NCBI RefSeq assembly: GCF_003545695.1 | Contig: NZ_QUZZ01000004.1 | Coordinates: forward strand, 62,001-126,000 | Direction: 5' to 3' | Origin: Taibaiella helva | Lineage (GTDB): Bacteria; Bacteroidota; Bacteroidia; Chitinophagales; Chitinophagaceae | Length of the DNA stretch: 64,000 bases | Shown here: in pieces, positions 35,856-45,293 of the stretch | Numbering within the stretch: position 1 is the first letter of the stretch | Layout: each line of letters starts with the position of its first letter | Program-made: the position numbers and the translations under genes | Notes under the pieces: generated by a model | What the model was told of the DNA's origin: nothing | What the model saw: the letters and a program-made list of their open reading frames with translations, nothing else | Database searches by the model: none

Positions 35856-36809
35856 ATGGATAAAATCTTGATTATTGGCGCCGGCGGGCAGATCGGTGTG
35901 GAGCTTACCCTGGCGCTGCGCCAGGTCTATGGCCGCAACAATGTTATTGCAACGGATATCAGGGAAGAACATCCTCTGCTGAAAGAGGACAACGGCCCCT
36001 TCATGCAACTGGATGTGATGGACTTTAAAGAAGTGGCGAAAGTGGTCGCGCAGGAGAACATTACACAGGTATATCTGCTGGCCGCGATCTTGTCGGCTAC
36101 CGGCGAATCTAAGCCGGTATGGGCCTGGGACATCAATATGCAAAGCCTGCTGAACGTGCTGGAGATCTGCCGCGAAAACAAAGTGAAGAAATTTTATTGG
36201 CCCAGCTCCATTGCTGCCTTTGGCCCCAATACGCCTAAAGGAAACACACCGCAACATACGATTATCGAGCCGGTAACGGTCTATGGCATCAGCAAGTATG
36301 CCGGCGAGCTCTGGTGCCGTTATTACTTCCAGCGTTACGGGCTGGATATCCGCAGCCTGCGCTACCCCGGCCTTATCAGCTGGAAATCGGCGCCGGGCGG
36401 GGGCACTACCGATTATGCGATCGATATTTACATCGAAGCCTTAAAGAAAAAACAATTTACCTGCTTCCTTTCTGAAGACACCTATCTCCCCATGATGTAT
36501 ATGAATGACGCCATCAGGGGAACCATAGAGCTGATGGAGGCCCCCGCAGATCAGATCAAAAACCGCATGGCTTACAACCTGTCGGCTATGAGCTTTTCGC
36601 CCAAAGAGATCGCTGCTACGATCAGCAAGCACATTCCCGGGTTCACCATTGACTACGCGCCCGACTATCGCCAGCAGATCGCCGCCAGCTGGCCGCAGAG
36701 CATCGACGACAGCGAGGCCCGCGCCGACTGGGGCTGGCGGCATGAGTTCGACATCGATAAAATGACCGTTGACATGCTGGCTAACCTGAAAAAGAAACTG
36801 GAACTGTAA
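35856..36809 (+). CDS. L-threonine 3-dehydrogenase-like SDR (GalE type)
   Basis: A 317-residue extended short-chain dehydrogenase. The NAD motif is GAGGQIG (residues 8-14), Asp in ATDIRE specifies NAD, and the catalytic pair is Tyr143-x3-Lys147 in YGISK. WPSSIAAFGPNTP and RYPGLISWKSAPGGGTTDYA match the GalE-type L-threonine dehydrogenases found in Bacteroidota and archaea, which oxidise threonine to 2-amino-3-ketobutyrate. A UDP-sugar epimerase is less likely given these motifs. It forms a single-gene unit with a bidirectional terminator. Confidence 0.88.
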   Translation: MDKILIIGAGGQIGVELTLALRQVYGRNNVIATDIREEHPLLKEDNGPFMQLDVMDFKEVAKVVAQENITQVYLLAAILSATGESKPVWAWDINMQSLLNVLEICRENKVKKFYWPSSIAAFGPNTPKGNTPQHTIIEPVTVYGISKYAGELWCRYYFQRYGLDIRSLRYPGLISWKSAPGGGTTDYAIDIYIEALKKKQFTCFLSEDTYLPMMYMNDAIRGTIELMEAPADQIKNRMAYNLSAMSFSPKEIAATISKHIPGFTIDYAPDYRQQIAASWPQSIDDSEARADWGWRHEFDIDKMTVDMLANLKKKLEL

Positions 36810-36833
36810 GATTATTTCCGTCCGCAATAAAAG

Positions 36834-36871
36834 AAAGAGAAGTCAAGTTTTTAAAAACTTGACTTCTCTTT
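36834..36871. terminator. bidirectional terminator, perfect 38-bp palindrome
   Basis: Two 19-nt arms (AAAGAGAAGTCAAGTTTTT and complement) meet with no spacer between two convergent genes. In RNA, the central T/A block forms the loop region. Confidence 0.85.
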
Positions 36872-36889
36872 GCTTTTAAGGAAACGTTG

Positions 36890-37909
36890 TTATTGTACCG
36901 CAAACTGGCCTTTAACCGATTGCTGGCTGCGGGTGTTGTGCAACGTATAGAAATAGCTGCCTTTGGCCCATCCGCTCAGCGATTGCTCGTTCACCAATTG
37001 CTTCAGCTGCTGCTGATGCACTGTCCTGCCGGCGATATCGCAGATGGTCAGCGTATAATCTTCGGCGCGCTCGGCGGTATTCAGGTTGAAATAGATCGAA
37101 CGGGAAGCGGGATTGGGATATACCAGCACCACATCACCGCGGAATACCGGCTGGCGGATCGACACCACATCGCTGGTCGTCATGCTCACATCGTCCACCA
37201 GCAAAGTGTTCCCGGCAGTACGCACGGTGTTCTCGTCAATTATAGCCGAACTGGAAAAAGCAACGATCAGGGTGTCGGTAGCTGTTACAGCAGGATCGGT
37301 ATAAATTACATTGGCTGTCGCCTCTACATAGCTATTTGCCGCATTGGGATTGATCATGACCGCAGCGTTACCGATAGCGACCATAGTATCCTGGCCCCCT
37401 GCGGTCTTCGCTTTCTTCATTGCTAAAACGATTATGGAAGCCCTGTCCTGGTTGCTGCCGTCGAGCCTTACCCAGGCTTTTACGTTTTCTACTTTCTTAC
37501 CCAGCACAGGTGTGCCGCCGGTATACTTCACATAACTCAGGAAGTTGGACAGATCAGGATTGCCGCCGATAGCGCCCAGGTCAATATTAATTTTGGCGTT
37601 CAGCAGCAGGCCAGGCACATTGCCTACTGTATCGCCGAGGAACTTGGTTGTTACCTGGGCCGCAAAAGAGCCGGAATGCGCTTCCGTGCTTTTCGACAAT
37701 TGTTTTTTGGGAGTAATATCCACCAGCAACAAGAGTGGCCCCAGCTCGTTGATGGTGGCATCTGATCCTGTCCAGCCGTCAGGATGTTCCAGCTGCAGCA
37801 GGCCGCTGGGCCCCGTCCAGGCCTCAAAACCTGCATTGGTAAAGGTTTGCGCCTGGCTGCTTAAGGTTGCGGCGGTAAGGCAGGCCGCCATAAGTAATGT
37901 TTTCTTCAT
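36890..37909 (-). CDS. secreted T9SS type A sorting domain protein
   Basis: A 339-residue exported protein with a signal peptide (MKKTLLMAACLTAATLSSQAQ). The N-terminal beta domain (about 22-240) begins NAGFEAWTGPSG and LEHPDGWTGS, the pattern of PCMD (putative carbohydrate metabolism domain) proteins, so carbohydrate binding is possible. The C-terminal ~80 residues form a T9SS sorting domain with YPNPASRSIYF, CDIAGRTV and GSYFYTLH. It probably ends up on the cell surface. The ATG at 37909 is chosen because it begins the signal peptide. It is isolated from its neighbours. Confidence 0.88.
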   Translation of the reverse strand: MKKTLLMAACLTAATLSSQAQTFTNAGFEAWTGPSGLLQLEHPDGWTGSDATINELGPLLLLVDITPKKQLSKSTEAHSGSFAAQVTTKFLGDTVGNVPGLLLNAKINIDLGAIGGNPDLSNFLSYVKYTGGTPVLGKKVENVKAWVRLDGSNQDRASIIVLAMKKAKTAGGQDTMVAIGNAAVMINPNAANSYVEATANVIYTDPAVTATDTLIVAFSSSAIIDENTVRTAGNTLLVDDVSMTTSDVVSIRQPVFRGDVVLVYPNPASRSIYFNLNTAERAEDYTLTICDIAGRTVHQQQLKQLVNEQSLSGWAKGSYFYTLHNTRSQQSVKGQFAVQ

Positions 37910-37990
37910 TGCTATCGTTTTATAGGTTTTATTGGGCAATATGGGATGAATACAAGGCCGGACCGGCGTTTACCGGCTCCGGCCGGTCAC

Positions 37991-38461
37991 TTAGTTCAGC
38001 TGGCTCAGGGTACGTTGCACCGCATCGAAATCGGGCAGCTTGCCGGCATCTTCCAGCACTTCTGCATACTGCACCACACCTTCTTTATCGATCACGAATG
38101 CCGAGCGCTTGGATACACCTTTCATACCCAACACAAAGTCGTCGTACAGCGAGCCGTATGCCGCAGAAACATCTTTGTTAAAGTCGCTGAGCAAAGGAAA
38201 ATTATAGCCCTGCTCCTTCTTGAATTTATCCAGTGTAAAAAGGGAATCGACAGAGATCGCCAATACCTGCGCATTGAGGTTATTGTACGCCGTCATATTG
38301 TCCCTGAGCGAGCAAAGCTCGGCGGTGCATACCCCGGTAAAAGCCAGGGGGAAGAAAAGGATCACCACATTCTTTCCTTTGAAATCGCTCAGCTTCACTT
38401 CCTGCTTATCGCTATCGCGCAGGTTAAAATCGGGGGCCTGCTGCCCTGCTTGTAATGCCAT
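37991..38461 (-). CDS. peroxiredoxin (AhpC/TSA family)
   Basis: A 156-residue cytosolic thiol peroxidase that reduces hydroperoxides. The peroxidatic motif is FFPLAFTGVCTAELC, with Cys45 as the peroxidatic residue and Cys50 a candidate resolving residue in the atypical intramolecular style. The sequence FTGVCTAEL groups it with the AhpE/PrxQ-like single-domain enzymes. The ATG at 38461 is preferred over 38482, which adds a poorly conserved MNSKKNI. It is a single gene, oriented opposite to the M16 gene. Confidence 0.92.
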   Translation of the reverse strand: MALQAGQQAPDFNLRDSDKQEVKLSDFKGKNVVILFFPLAFTGVCTAELCSLRDNMTAYNNLNAQVLAISVDSLFTLDKFKKEQGYNFPLLSDFNKDVSAAYGSLYDDFVLGMKGVSKRSAFVIDKEGVVQYAEVLEDAGKLPDFDAVQRTLSQLN

Positions 38462-38751
38462 AATATTTTTTTTAGAATTCAAAAGTAAGGTTTACGGTGA
38501 AATAAGTAAGGCTTCCTGCTTTTCCCAACAGTCCTTTCATAAAAGTTTTACAATAGCAGCCCTGGCATAACCAAACTCCCTTATACTTTGCTTAAATGCA
38601 GCGACGGCACCTAAAGTTGCCCGGAACATTAAAAAAGCAGCGGACAGGCGATCGTGCTGCTGTGCTCCCAACCAATATTTTTCGGAACTTCACGACCCCG
38701 GCAGGCAAGAATACCTTTCCGCCGGTGCACACACAATCAAATCCAAAACAA

Positions 38752-41598
38752 ATGAAGAAAACGATTCTTTCTATTGCTGCTGCAGCACTGCTGCTGGGCC
38801 CCGCCATCCTTCACGGGCAGGCCAGGCTGGTAGAGAAAGTTACTCAAAAAGGCAAAGAGCTGGTCATTCCCTATGAGCGCTATGTGCTTCCCAACGGGCT
38901 TACCCTGCTGATCCACGAGGACCACAGCGACCCCCTCGTGCATGTAGATGTTACCTATCACGTGGGTTCGGCACGCGAGGAGATCGGCAAGTCGGGCTTT
39001 GCGCATTTCTTTGAGCACATGATGTTCCAGGGCTCAGATAATGTAGCCGACGAGCAGCATTTCAAGGTGATCACCGAAGCTGGCGGTACGCTCAACGGCA
39101 CCACCAACCGCGACCGGACCAATTACTTCGAAACCGTACCCGCCAACCAGTTGGAAAAGATGCTGTGGCTGGAAGCCGACCGCATGGGCTTTTTGCTGGA
39201 CGCGGTGACGCAGCAGAAATTTGAAGTGCAGCGCGCTACTGTAAAAAATGAACGCGGCCAGCGCTACGACAACCAGCCCTATGGCCTTGTAGGCGAAGTA
39301 ACGGCCCGTAACCTGTATCCCTACGGACATCCTTACTCCTGGCTGACGATCGGCTATATTGAAGACCTGAACCGCGTCAATGCCCAGGACCTTAAAAACT
39401 TTTTCCTGCGCTGGTATGGTCCTAACAATGCCGTGCTTACGGTAGGCGGTGATGTGCAGCCCAGGCAGGTAATCGCCTGGGTGGAAAAATATTTCGGCTC
39501 CATACCCAAGGGTCCTGAAGTGAAGCCGGCAGCAATTCCCTTACCGGTATTGGACAAGAACCGTTACGTCTCTATGACGGATAATTATGCCAAGCTGCCG
39601 ATGCTCCGCATGACTTACCCAGTACCGCCTGCTTTTCATAAGGATCAGCCTGCGCTGGACTGTCTGGCCCGGATCCTTGGCGATGGCAAAAGCTCGCTCT
39701 TCTACAAGAACATGATCAAGACCGGAAAGGCTGTCAATGCTTCTGTAAACAACAATGATCACGGCATCGAGCTGTCAGGGGAGTTTATCGTCAGCGTTAC
39801 CCCCTATCCCGGCCAGAAACTGGCCGATATGGAAAAGCTGGTGCGGGAAACGTTTGCCGAATTTGAGAAGAAGGGTCCATCGGATGAGGATATCGCCAAG
39901 TTCAGGAACAGCTCCGAGGCCGGTCTGATCTATGGCCTGGAAAGCGTTGCGGGGAAAGTATCCCAGCTTGCAGCCTATTATACGTTTACCGGCAACCCTA
40001 ACTATATCGGCAAGGAGCTGAGGGCCTATACCTCGGTTACCAAAGAAGATGTGATGCGGGTGTACAACCAATATATCAAGGGAAAACATGCCGTTATCCT
40101 CAGCGTGCTGACCAAAGGCAATGAAAGCAATAAAGCCGGCGAAGATAATTATACCGTTTCCCATACCGGCTATAAAGCCCCCGCTTACGGTTATGAAAAG
40201 CTGAAATACAATAAAGCCAAAGACAACTTCGACCGGAGGCAGATGCCGGGCGCTACCCAGGCTGTGGTCGTGAAAGCGCCGGCTTTCTGGCAGGGCGCCA
40301 TTGATCCATCCATCAAGGCAATCGGCGCACAGACCAGCGAAGTGCCTGTTGTTAACCTTGTCCTTCGCTTCAAGGGCGGTAAAATGACAGACCTCGCCGA
40401 CAAGAACGGTACCGCCAACCTGTTTGCAACGATGATGAACGAGGATACTAAAAACTACAGCGCAGAAGCCTTCAGCCAGGCGCTGGAACAGCTGGGCAGC
40501 AGCATACAGGTATTTGCCGGCGACGATGAGATCGTGGTGCAAATGCGCTGCCTTTCCCGTAACCTGGATAAGACGATGGCACTGCTGGAAGAAAGACTGC
40601 TGGGGCCGCAGTTCACGGAAGAAGACTTCAGCCGCAATAAGAAAAGGCTGACGGAAAGCGTGAAAAACATGCTGAACCAACCTACTTATGTTGCCACTAC
40701 TGTTTACAACCGTTTGCTGACCGGCCCCGACAACCCGCTGGGCAGGCCAACAACCGGTACCGAAGCCACCATCGCCAACATTACGCTGGAAGATATAAAG
40801 AACTACTACGATAACCGGTTTACCAGGATCGGCGCTGAGGTTGTGGCAGTAGGCGACGTCACGCAGCAGGCCATACTGGGTAAGCTGGCTTTCCTGAAGC
40901 AGCTTTCCAATGTCGAAGTGATGCCGTCGATGCTGCCCCAGGCGCCTGCGATAGAAAAGACCAAAGTCTATTTTGTGCATATCCCCGGAGCGGCGCAGAC
41001 CGAGTTCCGCGTGGGAACTGCCAGCGATATGCGTTATGACGCGACCGGCCCCTTTTACCGGTCAACCGTGATGAACTACCCGCTGGGCGGCGCTTTCAAC
41101 AGCCGCCTTAACCTGTACCTGCGCGAAGACAAGGGCTGGACCTATGGCGCGCGCTCCAATTTCAACGGCGACAAGTACGACGGCGATTATACCTTCAGCG
41201 CCGGCATCAAGGCCGCGGCAACCGACAGCGCCTTCAATGATGTGCTACGCATCCTGTCGGAGTATAAAGCCAATGGCGCTACTGCTGAAGAGCTGTCCTT
41301 CACACAGAACAGCATCACGCAAAGCGAGGCCCGCAAGTATGAAACCGGCATTCAGAAAGCCGGCTTCCTGGGCAATATCCTTACCTACGATCTTCCTGCC
41401 AATTATACCGAGCAGCAAAATGCCATACTGAAAGGGCTCACTGTAGCGGATATGAAATCGCTTGCAGCACAACATCTGCCGGCTAAAGACCACCTCATCG
41501 TACTCCTGGTAGGCGATAAGGCCAACTTCGCCGATCAGCTGAAAGCAAAAGGCTACGAGCTGGTAGAGCTGGATAAAGAAGGAAAAACAATACAATAA
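38752..41598 (+). CDS. secreted two-unit M16 zinc peptidase
   Basis: A 948-residue pitrilysin-type protein with a signal peptide (MKKTILSIAAAALLLGPAILHGQ). The first M16 half carries the zinc motif HFFEH in GFAHFFEHMMFQGSDN. The second half (about 490-930) lacks HxxEH and is the structural, inactive partner usual in this family. A periplasmic oligopeptidase role is expected. A longer in-frame N-terminus from 38596 exists but is rejected because it has no signal peptide at its start and is basic and low in hydrophobicity. A strong terminator follows. The upstream 290 bp hold only a weak TATACTTTG promoter-like word near 38582. Confidence 0.93.
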   Translation: MKKTILSIAAAALLLGPAILHGQARLVEKVTQKGKELVIPYERYVLPNGLTLLIHEDHSDPLVHVDVTYHVGSAREEIGKSGFAHFFEHMMFQGSDNVADEQHFKVITEAGGTLNGTTNRDRTNYFETVPANQLEKMLWLEADRMGFLLDAVTQQKFEVQRATVKNERGQRYDNQPYGLVGEVTARNLYPYGHPYSWLTIGYIEDLNRVNAQDLKNFFLRWYGPNNAVLTVGGDVQPRQVIAWVEKYFGSIPKGPEVKPAAIPLPVLDKNRYVSMTDNYAKLPMLRMTYPVPPAFHKDQPALDCLARILGDGKSSLFYKNMIKTGKAVNASVNNNDHGIELSGEFIVSVTPYPGQKLADMEKLVRETFAEFEKKGPSDEDIAKFRNSSEAGLIYGLESVAGKVSQLAAYYTFTGNPNYIGKELRAYTSVTKEDVMRVYNQYIKGKHAVILSVLTKGNESNKAGEDNYTVSHTGYKAPAYGYEKLKYNKAKDNFDRRQMPGATQAVVVKAPAFWQGAIDPSIKAIGAQTSEVPVVNLVLRFKGGKMTDLADKNGTANLFATMMNEDTKNYSAEAFSQALEQLGSSIQVFAGDDEIVVQMRCLSRNLDKTMALLEERLLGPQFTEEDFSRNKKRLTESVKNMLNQPTYVATTVYNRLLTGPDNPLGRPTTGTEATIANITLEDIKNYYDNRFTRIGAEVVAVGDVTQQAILGKLAFLKQLSNVEVMPSMLPQAPAIEKTKVYFVHIPGAAQTEFRVGTASDMRYDATGPFYRSTVMNYPLGGAFNSRLNLYLREDKGWTYGARSNFNGDKYDGDYTFSAGIKAAATDSAFNDVLRILSEYKANGATAEELSFTQNSITQSEARKYETGIQKAGFLGNILTYDLPANYTEQQNAILKGLTVADMKSLAAQHLPAKDHLIVLLVGDKANFADQLKAKGYELVELDKEGKTIQ

Positions 41599-41628
41599 AG
41601 CGTTAGTAAACGACAATAGTCGCAACAG

Positions 41629-41656
41629 GGTGCTGCTTCTTTCCGGAAGCAGCACC
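41629..41656 (+). terminator. intrinsic terminator of the M16 gene
   Basis: An 11-bp stem (GGTGCTGCTTC and complement) with a 6-nt loop is followed by TTTGTTTTA. Confidence 0.88.
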
Positions 41657-41674
41657 TTTGTTTTATAGGAAGCG

Positions 41675-42931
41675 CTAGCTCAGTAAATGCGTAATGGCAT
41701 AGATCAGCAGGCCGACCAATCCACCGACCAGCGTACCGTTGATCCGGATAAACTGCAGATCTTTTCCTACTTCCATTTCCAGCTTCTGGCTCAGCTCCCG
41801 GCCCTGCCAGTTGCCTACCGTATTGCTGATGAGCAAGCCGACATTTTCCGTATTCCGCAAAATATACTTATAGGCTGTAAGCCTTACCCAGTTATCGATA
41901 CGCGCCCTGAGGGCTGCGTCCTGCTTCAGGCTTCCGGCCAGCTCATCGGCTGTACGGCTGAAGTAGCGCAGCATAGCGGAATCGTTATCCGACAGTTCGC
42001 TGATAAGTGTCTGCTTCAACGATTGCCATATATCCGTTGCATACTTATTGAGATGCTCGCCCGAGACCAGCCTTTCTTTCAATTGTTCAAATTCCTGCAC
42101 CCATTTCTCACCGGCGCGCAGGTCGGATACAAACTGTTCGAGCTGCTGTCCGATCTCTTTACGGATCTTGTGCTCCTTATCTGTTTCCACCTCTTCGAAG
42201 TAGCGCGACAGTCCGGAAGATATTTTAGCAGCCAACTTATTCTCGACAAACCTGGGCACAAAGAAATAGCTTTCCTCTTTTACCTTATCCTGGATCATCT
42301 CTTCATTCTCCCCGATGAATTGCCGTATGCGCGCGGCCAGCGTGGTAATGAGCTGCTCATGCTCTTTCTTATCGAGAAAATACTGCAGAGCGCCCGCCAC
42401 GACCTGGTTCAGCTGAACGCTGCCGATCAGCTCGGCGCCTTTACGTGCGATAAAACCCGCCACGGCGGCATCATCCATTTTCTGCACAATATCTTTCAGC
42501 ACCTTTGCCGTTTCGCTCACCAGCAGGGCCTTGTTCCTGGCGCCCGACAGCCATTCGGCGGCATAAGCCGATACCGTTAGCTGCTGTATGTAGGGTCTTA
42601 TATTTTGCGGTGTCAGGAAATTCTGGACGACGAAATTGCCAAGATTATCACCTATGCTTTTCTTGCTTTTTTCGATCAGGTTAGTATGCGGTATCGGCAG
42701 GCCGAGGGGGTGATGGAATAAGGCCGTTACAGCAAACCAATCGGCAAGCGCGCCGACCATAGCCGCTTCTGAAAAGGCTTTCACATAGCCGATCCAATGT
42801 GAAGTGTCCGTACGGGAAAGCCAGGTCATGAGGGCATACACGACCACCATCAGCAGGAACAATCCTGTAGCCAGTCTTTTGTGATAACGTAGCTGTTTTA
42901 TCTTATCAGCGCTTCTTTGCTGTGCATTCAT
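41675..42931 (-). CDS. DUF445 family membrane protein
   Basis: A 418-residue protein. The N-terminal hydrophobic helix (about 18-36) is followed by the DUF445 signature VGALADWFAVTALFHHPLG and PHTNLIEKSKKSIGDNLG. A long helical central region (about 110-380) and a C-terminal membrane helix (LVGGLVGLLIYAITHLL) complete the family layout. Function is unknown; the fold suggests an envelope scaffold. It starts 45 bp after the copper ATPase gene on the same strand, so the two are likely cotranscribed, but no functional link is established. Confidence 0.9.
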   Translation of the reverse strand: MNAQQRSADKIKQLRYHKRLATGLFLLMVVVYALMTWLSRTDTSHWIGYVKAFSEAAMVGALADWFAVTALFHHPLGLPIPHTNLIEKSKKSIGDNLGNFVVQNFLTPQNIRPYIQQLTVSAYAAEWLSGARNKALLVSETAKVLKDIVQKMDDAAVAGFIARKGAELIGSVQLNQVVAGALQYFLDKKEHEQLITTLAARIRQFIGENEEMIQDKVKEESYFFVPRFVENKLAAKISSGLSRYFEEVETDKEHKIRKEIGQQLEQFVSDLRAGEKWVQEFEQLKERLVSGEHLNKYATDIWQSLKQTLISELSDNDSAMLRYFSRTADELAGSLKQDAALRARIDNWVRLTAYKYILRNTENVGLLISNTVGNWQGRELSQKLEMEVGKDLQFIRINGTLVGGLVGLLIYAITHLLS

Positions 42932-42976
42932 AGCTTAAAGATATACGCTAAAGACAATATAGCCTGCTTTTTGTTG

Positions 42977-45118
42977 TCAGCGCTGGTCGATCTTACGATA
43001 GTTGAGCCGCAGAGAGTTGAGCACCAGGATCACGTCGCTGAAGGCCATAACAATGGCCGCCCATACCGGCGACAAATAACCCATGGCTGCCAGCGGAATG
43101 GCCAGCACATTGTAGAAAAAGGCCCAGAAGAGATTTTGCTTAATGGTCTGGTAAGTATATCGGCCCAGGCGGATCGCCGCAGGCAGGCTGCTCAGCCGGT
43201 TGCCAGACAGGATCACATTGGCCGACTGCATGGCCACTTTGGTAGCATCGCTAAGTGAAATACCGACCGTCGCTTTAGCCAGCGCCGGCGCATCATTGAT
43301 ACCATCGCCGACCATAGCCAGCGGACCTGCTGCACGCAGCTCATCAAGACGGGCCATTTTTTCTGCGGGACGCTGCCCGGCAAAGATGCGACCGATGCCC
43401 AGCATCTTTCCCAGCGCGGCAACCTTCTCCTCCCGGTCGCCGCTCAACAGCACCGTTGTATAGCCATCGACGTGCAGCTGGCGGATCGTTTCGGCCGCAT
43501 CCGGCCTCAGCTCATCATCCAGGCACAGACCGCCTACCCACAGCCCGTTCCGCAGCAGGTGAACATCATAACGCTCCTTATCCTTAGAAGATCCGTTCAA
43601 CAGTTGCAGCGATCCAAGCTGCCAGTGGTTGCCGGCTTCATCAGTACCCTGTATACCTTCGCCTTTTTGCTCATGTATGTCCCGCAAGGTTACCAGGGGC
43701 ACATCTTTCCAGGCTTCCAGGATTGAGCGGGCGATGGGATGCGCCGAATAATGCTCCAGGCTTACGATCACCGACCGGAACTCCTCCTCCGGCATGCCTT
43801 CCGTATGAAAAGCGCTGATCTGCAAAACACCGGTTGTGAGGGTTCCCGTTTTGTCGAATACGACCTGCTTGATCTCTTTAAAACGCTCGAGCGTATCCCC
43901 ACCTTTGACCAGGATACCCTTACGCGCGGCACGCCCCAGGCCTACAGCAATGGCAGCTGGTGTAGCCAGGCCCATAGCGCAGGGACACGCGATCACCAGC
44001 ACTGCAATGCTACGCATCATGCTTTGCGCCATCGGTACACCAGCAGCAAAGTAATTGACCAGGAAAGCTGCTATGGCAATGCCCAGCACCAGCGGTACGA
44101 ATACGGCGCTGATCTTGTCGGCCAGCTTCTGCATCGGCGGCTTGGCTGCCTGCGCCTGCTGCACCAGCCTGATGATTTCCGCCAGGGCTGTAGCCTCTCC
44201 TACAGCCGTCGTCCTGATCCGCATATTACCGGCAGCCACAACCGCACCGCCGGTGACCGTCATGCCCGTTGCTTTCTGCACGGGCAGGCTTTCGCCGCTC
44301 AGCATGCTTTCATTCACCATGGCCGTACCATTGATCACGATACCGTCGGAAGGAATACTGTCGCCATCATTTACCAGTACCACATCACCCAGCTTCAGCA
44401 GTTTGCTTTCCACGGTCATCACCATTTCTTTCCCTATGCTGTCGGTCATCACTACCCTTGCGGTGGAAGGCTGCAGCGCTGCAAGGGCTTTGATGGAGGA
44501 GGTGGTGGTCTTCACCGTGCGTTCTTCCAGCCAGTTGCCGACCAGCACAAAGGTGATGATAGTCGCTGTGGTCTCAAAAAACAAGTATTGATGCGCTGCT
44601 CCCGGGAAGAACAACATGCCTGCAAGGGAGTAAAAGAAAGCTGCGGAAGCACCCAGAATGATGAGCACATCCATATTGGGAATGCCGTTGCGCAGTGCGC
44701 GGAAAGCGCTTCGGCCGAAATGCAGCAGGCCTATGCCGTATACCGGGAGCACCAGCAGGAGCTGCAGCCACGGGCGGTTCAGCAGGCTATCGTGCCCCAG
44801 AAACATATGCAGCAGCAGCGGCGCGGTAAACAAGGCGCTGATGAGGAGCAGGCGCCCCAGCCCCACATGCTGATGCCCGTGATGATGATCGTGCTCATGA
44901 CCAGCGGCGTCAGGTTGGATCACCTGGTAGCCCAGCTGGCCGATGCCTTTATAAATGCGTTCTACATCCACCGTTCCGGCAGCTGTAAACTGCAGCTCGC
45001 CCGAAGCGGCATTGGCTTGTATATGGCTTACGCCCTGCTTTTCCAGGTAACGGGATATCGTCAATGCACAGTTGCCGCAAGTCATACCACCTACCTTACA
45101 ACGAAATGTCTGCTCCAT
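42977..45118 (-). CDS. copper-translocating P-type ATPase (CopA type)
   Basis: A 713-residue P1B-type ATPase. One N-terminal HMA domain has CxxC at Cys14 and Cys17 (GMTCGNC). A histidine-rich linker (HEHDHHHGHQH) precedes eight membrane helices. The membrane metal site is CPC at 378-380. Phosphorylation is at DKTGTL (about residue 420), the SAHP motif follows, and the hinge GDGINDAPAL is near 610. CPC with a CxxC HMA points to Cu(I) export; the His-rich segment may bind Cu(II) or help in loading. DUF445 follows on the same strand. Confidence 0.95.
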   Translation of the reverse strand: MEQTFRCKVGGMTCGNCALTISRYLEKQGVSHIQANAASGELQFTAAGTVDVERIYKGIGQLGYQVIQPDAAGHEHDHHHGHQHVGLGRLLLISALFTAPLLLHMFLGHDSLLNRPWLQLLLVLPVYGIGLLHFGRSAFRALRNGIPNMDVLIILGASAAFFYSLAGMLFFPGAAHQYLFFETTATIITFVLVGNWLEERTVKTTTSSIKALAALQPSTARVVMTDSIGKEMVMTVESKLLKLGDVVLVNDGDSIPSDGIVINGTAMVNESMLSGESLPVQKATGMTVTGGAVVAAGNMRIRTTAVGEATALAEIIRLVQQAQAAKPPMQKLADKISAVFVPLVLGIAIAAFLVNYFAAGVPMAQSMMRSIAVLVIACPCAMGLATPAAIAVGLGRAARKGILVKGGDTLERFKEIKQVVFDKTGTLTTGVLQISAFHTEGMPEEEFRSVIVSLEHYSAHPIARSILEAWKDVPLVTLRDIHEQKGEGIQGTDEAGNHWQLGSLQLLNGSSKDKERYDVHLLRNGLWVGGLCLDDELRPDAAETIRQLHVDGYTTVLLSGDREEKVAALGKMLGIGRIFAGQRPAEKMARLDELRAAGPLAMVGDGINDAPALAKATVGISLSDATKVAMQSANVILSGNRLSSLPAAIRLGRYTYQTIKQNLFWAFFYNVLAIPLAAMGYLSPVWAAIVMAFSDVILVLNSLRLNYRKIDQR

Positions 45119-45143
45119 CGCTCAGCATTCTTTTTTGATAAAG

Positions 45144-45151
45144 CAAAGGTA
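45144..45151 (-). promoter_or_regulatory. -7 promoter box of the copper ATPase gene
   Basis: TACCTTTG on the minus strand, 25 nt before the ATG at 45118. Confidence 0.5.
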
Positions 45152-45293
45152 CGCCTGCGGCCTATGCAACACTATTGCAATGCTTCCTGCAGCCGCGGCA
45201 TATTAAGGAATCATTATTTCCCTGCCAATCTTCTCAATCCCGTATCTTTTTGCTTGTTTTGCACTTGAATTCGAACAAAACATTATATCATTG

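Noticed and set aside
38596-38751. A 52-residue N-terminal extension of the large M16 peptidase.
   Set aside because: It would bury the signal peptide inside the protein; the ATG at 38752 is followed by a standard signal sequence.
43739-45268. A 509-residue plus-strand open frame opposite the copper ATPase.
   Set aside because: It is rich in His, Gln and Cys with no known fold, and lies wholly opposite an unmistakable P-type ATPase.
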